A DNA stretch of 6,103 nt from a bacterium (GTDB taxonomy: Bacteria > UBP14 > UBA6098 > B30-G16): assembly GCA_027064665.1 (NCBI GenBank), contig JAMOPH010000392.1, positions 1 to 6,103 of the forward strand. The letters run 5' to 3'. The notes under the pieces were generated by a model. It saw only the letters and a list, made by a program, of their open reading frames with translations. It did not search any database and was not told the origin of the DNA. Each line of letters starts with the position of its first letter. Positions within the stretch are counted from its first letter, which is position 1. A program made the position numbers and the translations under genes. Shown one piece after another: positions 3,987 to 6,103 of the stretch.

Positions 3987-6103
3987 CAGGTTGTAGAATG
4001 CGGTAAATGTCTGCGGCTCGGTGCAGGTTATCTCGTGAACGACAGAACCGCCATCCGACCAGTGGTCGAACACATAGGCGCTTCCGGTCTCCTCGGAGAT
4101 GAAATCTATTGCGCTCACGCCAATCGTATCCGGCTCGCCGTATCTCACCCAGTTCATCTCCATCGCCGAGGAATAGAACACAGAATCCGAAATCCTTATC
4201 CAGCCGTAGTGGTCCGCCGACGGCGATTTCGCTACCCTTACCTTCACTTTTCCATCATAATACGCCGTGCGAATTATAGGATGTGTAAGCGTATCAAATC
4301 GGATATTTTCTGTCTCTCCATCTTCCCAGTGCATAAAGTCAAATTTATACATCCAATCCGACGAAATATCGCTTCCACTGACTTGTCCACGAACCAACTC
4401 CCCGGGGTTGAACCACGCCTCGCCGGTGTCGGACTCTGCGCCGGTGAAAAGATAGGAATTTATTATGATGTTCCCGAAAGTGTCCCCCGCCGGATGCTTG
4501 AAGATGCGATAGACATACTCCAGATTGTAATTTGCGACCAATGTGGTGTCGCCTGTCGGGGCGAGGATGCGCTCCCTGTCGGGGGAATCATCCCAGTTGA
4601 GGAAGGAATACCGCATAGTGTCGCCGGAGTAATCGTGCTCTGTGGCGGCAACAGAATGCGATGCCCCCAGTGCCCAGTAGAATGTCAGCGAATCAACGCC
4701 GGTTAGCGTGTCGCCGTCAACGATAAATCCGCCCCAGTCCTCCCGGGGATTCTTCAACAGCGTGACCACCACGCCGACTCCGTAAACGGCAACCGCCGAT
4801 TCCGGCTCCTCAACGGTGAAACTCACTGTCGGCGAGAACGAATCGGCGTCGGCGAGCCCGCGCCACCTGTCAAACACATACAGCGTGCCGGAATACGAGA
4901 CCACAGAGTCGGTGGAAATAGTGGCGATTGCGCCTTCATCATACCACCCGGCGCCGGTTTGAGTCGGCGCGGCGCCGCCGCAACCGGTGTATCCAACCTG
5001 AACCTCATATTGTGTGGCAAACTGCCAGTTGATTTCGGTGTTGGTGTTGATGATAAATGTCACCGAGTTGCTGCTCCCCGATGCCGGCACAGAGCCGTAT
5101 CCCGTCCATCCGGTGCAGATGTGGCGTGTGTGTGCCCCTTCCCAGACCGTGTCGTCAACCGATGCCTCAATTACCGTGCCGGGCGGGTAATAATAATTTC
5201 CCACCGGCGGTTCCGGCGAACCGTAATCGGAGTTTATCGTCAGCATCACCGCCTCCTCCAGCGACATCCACTGCCAGACCACCGAGGAGTGCTGTGTGAT
5301 TGTGAAACCGAACTCGGTTGCGGGCGAGGACGCCGGCGCAGACCCCGTGCCGACAAATCCCGTGCAGACCATAGAATCCGCCGGTGAGGTGACATATCCG
5401 CTCACATAAGCGCCGTCCTCATACCAGTGCACACCGTTGGGCGGCTCCGGAGAGTCGTAGGGGCTGTATATCTCCAGACTCCAGCGCACCACGCCATCCC
5501 ACAGCCAGGTTATCGTGGAGTTCTCGTTGATAATAAACGATGTCACATTTGACGAACCCGACGGCAGAACCGAGCCGGTTCCAATCCAGCCGGTGCAGTA
5601 ATGCCATTCGCCGTCGGCATAGACCGACTCCTGCACCGTGGCGGTAATCACCGTCCCCTCGGGATAGACCGTGGTGTCTGCTGGACTCGGCGAGCCGTAG
5701 GGCGAATACACAATCAGCGTGCACACCGGACCGGTCCAGTATTCCCAGTGCCAGGTGATTTCCGAGGGTTCTGTCATCTCAAAGGTGACCGATGTCCCCG
5801 AGCCGCTGTCGGGCACGGAACCCGAGCCGGTCCATCCCGTGCAAAAATACCAGCCATCCGGCGAGGTGACCGATGCCGTGACTTCAGTGCCCTCGGCATA
5901 GTAGTGCGTTCCCTCGGGCGGGTTCGGCGAATCGTATCCGCCGGGGTTGTTCACCACCAACGGATACATCACCGGACCGGACCACTGCCACACAATCCAC
6001 GAATCCTCGTCAATCGTAAATGTCACGCTTGATGTGGTTCCGGAATCGGGGACGGAACCGCCGCCAAGCCATCCACGACAATAGCGCCATTCCCCGCCGG
6101 CAT
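3540..6103 (-). CDS. Large InlB-B-like repeat protein, N-terminus outside the window
   Basis: The reading frame is open to the right edge. At least 853 residues are visible and the true start and any signal peptide are not. A GTG at 6024-6026 lies inside a repeat and is not the start, since repeat sequence continues upstream to 6101. The protein is rich in Ser, Thr, Gly, Tyr, Trp and Asp and poor in Lys, with no membrane segment in the visible part. This fits an exported beta-rich protein. From N to C it has a partial plus four full repeats of about 80 residues sharing Y-x2-GT, C-x-G-[WF] and G-S-x-P; a divergent fifth; three repeats of 85-90 residues ending in F-x2-W; and a unique C-terminal domain from 3986 to the stop. 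The F-x2-W-x-G pattern is typical of Flg_new/InlB-B bacterial repeats, found in adhesins and other surface proteins. No LPXTG, no recognisable type IX sorting tail and no catalytic motif was seen. It runs convergently to the redox genes and is probably unrelated to them. Function is unknown. Confidence 0.85.
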   Translation of the reverse strand, partial: AGGEWRYCRGWLGGGSVPDSGTTSSVTFTIDEDSWIVWQWSGPVMYPLVVNNPGGYDSPNPPEGTHYYAEGTEVTASVTSPDGWYFCTGWTGSGSVPDSGSGTSVTFEMTEPSEITWHWEYWTGPVCTLIVYSPYGSPSPADTTVYPEGTVITATVQESVYADGEWHYCTGWIGTGSVLPSGSSNVTSFIINENSTITWLWDGVVRWSLEIYSPYDSPEPPNGVHWYEDGAYVSGYVTSPADSMVCTGFVGTGSAPASSPATEFGFTITQHSSVVWQWMSLEEAVMLTINSDYGSPEPPVGNYYYPPGTVIEASVDDTVWEGAHTRHICTGWTGYGSVPASGSSNSVTFIINTNTEINWQFATQYEVQVGYTGCGGAAPTQTGAGWYDEGAIATISTDSVVSYSGTLYVFDRWRGLADADSFSPTVSFTVEEPESAVAVYGVGVVVTLLKNPREDWGGFIVDGDTLTGVDSLTFYWALGASHSVAATEHDYSGDTMRYSFLNWDDSPDRERILAPTGDTTLVANYNLEYVYRIFKHPAGDTFGNIIINSYLFTGAESDTGEAWFNPGELVRGQVSGSDISSDWMYKFDFMHWEDGETENIRFDTLTHPIIRTAYYDGKVKVRVAKSPSADHYGWIRISDSVFYSSAMEMNWVRYGEPDTIGVSAIDFISEETGSAYVFDHWSDGGSVVHEITCTEPQTFTAFYNLMIVHLAVCIENDTVDFDTLGSTETKTTTYSMAPVVTNCGNMALDYGLSVYDPDSVWFPGYIVDMNVFTLRARFEDISRVSTPIFIPLDDWVKSTRTWADDEQFGPLGYNVPEGESQRLWLQFIAPTRSSAYGTRRPLILILHFKPHLP
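3987..4778 (-). repeat. Tandem protein repeats, class B (about 85-90 residues each)
   Basis: Three units lie at about 4518-4778, 4251-4517 and 3987-4250. Each opens with a K-x-P strand (LLKNP, IFKHP, VAKSP) followed by a glycine turn (WGGFI, FGNII, YGWIR). Each ends with an InlB-like F-x2-W-x-D core (FLNWDD, FMHWEDG, FDHWSDG) and a closing tyrosine strand (VANYN, TAYYD, TAFYN). They differ from class A by lacking the C-x-G-W signature and having a longer middle. Boundaries are approximate. Confidence 0.7.
5019..6103 (-). repeat. Tandem protein repeats, class A (about 80 residues each)
   Basis: Approximate units, N to C: a partial one at 5982-6103, then 5736-5981, 5493-5735, 5259-5492 and 5019-5258. 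Each carries a SP-x-P segment, an aromatic stretch with GT or an equivalent (YAEGTEV, YPEGTVI, YEDGAYV, YPPGTVI), a single-Cys signature (CRGW, CTGW, CTGW, CTGF, CTGW), a GS-x-P turn and a closing W-[QHL]-[WF]. The segment 4779-5018 is a decayed sixth unit that keeps YDEGA but has FDRWRG in place of the Cys signature. The DNA copies are clearly diverged, so the duplications are not recent. Confidence 0.8.

Noticed and set aside
3975..4706. A 243-codon open frame on the plus strand inside the repeat-protein gene, plus a 142-codon one at 4959-5387
   Set aside because: Both are antisense to a frame whose protein shows ordered repeats over its full length. Their translations show no motif or repeat of their own.
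6024..6026. GTG as the start codon of the repeat protein
   Set aside because: The same frame continues upstream to 6101 with another copy of the repeat (a CRGW signature and a GSVPDSG turn), so the gene is cut by the window edge.
5019..6103. Regular DNA-level repetition that might suggest a CRISPR-like array
   Set aside because: The period is about 240 bases, the copies are diverged, and the repetition follows codon frame within one open frame. It reflects protein repeats.
5019..6103. C-x-G-W motifs as heme attachment sites
   Set aside because: Covalent c-type heme needs C-x2-C-H or a close variant, which is absent from every unit.

Overview
The window holds three plus-strand genes for soluble iron-sulfur/flavin redox proteins (positions 20-3376). 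They converge on one very large minus-strand gene for a repeat-rich, probably surface-exposed or secreted protein (3540 to the right edge, N-terminus outside the window). No tRNA, rRNA, CRISPR array, transposase or phage gene was seen. The redox genes suggest an anaerobic bacterium. The long protein with InlB-B-like repeats resembles those I associate with uncultured lineages around the FCB group and WOR-3/TA06-type candidate phyla. That placement rests on family resemblance only and is weak.

Left part: a PduS/RnfC-type NADH-oxidising flavo-iron-sulfur protein (20-1339) ends directly against a long, near-perfect hairpin (1340-1379). A second short palindrome (1383-1400) and a plausible sigma70-type promoter (1414-1443) follow. 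This promoter probably drives a tight two-gene unit. The first gene is a HydB/AsrA-like protein with two 4Fe-4S clusters (1475-2533). Three bases later comes a HydG/AsrB-like FAD/NAD(P)/2Fe-2S reductase (2537-3376). The unit closes with a strong intrinsic terminator (about 3406-3434).

The HydB-HydG pair is known as the NAD(P)H-handling half of group 3b sulfhydrogenases and of anaerobic sulfite reductase, and it resembles FlxB-FlxA of Flx-Hdr complexes. Here the catalytic partners (hydrogenase delta/alpha, AsrC, HdrABC) are absent downstream, because the terminator and a convergent gene follow at once. The three plus-strand proteins are therefore best read as an electron-transfer module between NAD(P)H and ferredoxin or an unknown acceptor. 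Any partner must lie left of the window or elsewhere in the genome.

Right part: at least 853 codons of the minus-strand protein are visible. From N to C they comprise a partial and four full units of a roughly 80-residue repeat with a C-x-G-[WF] signature, one divergent unit, three units of a second InlB-like repeat class of roughly 85-90 residues, and a non-repetitive C-terminal domain of about 148 residues. Function is unknown; adhesion or cell-surface structure is the natural guess.
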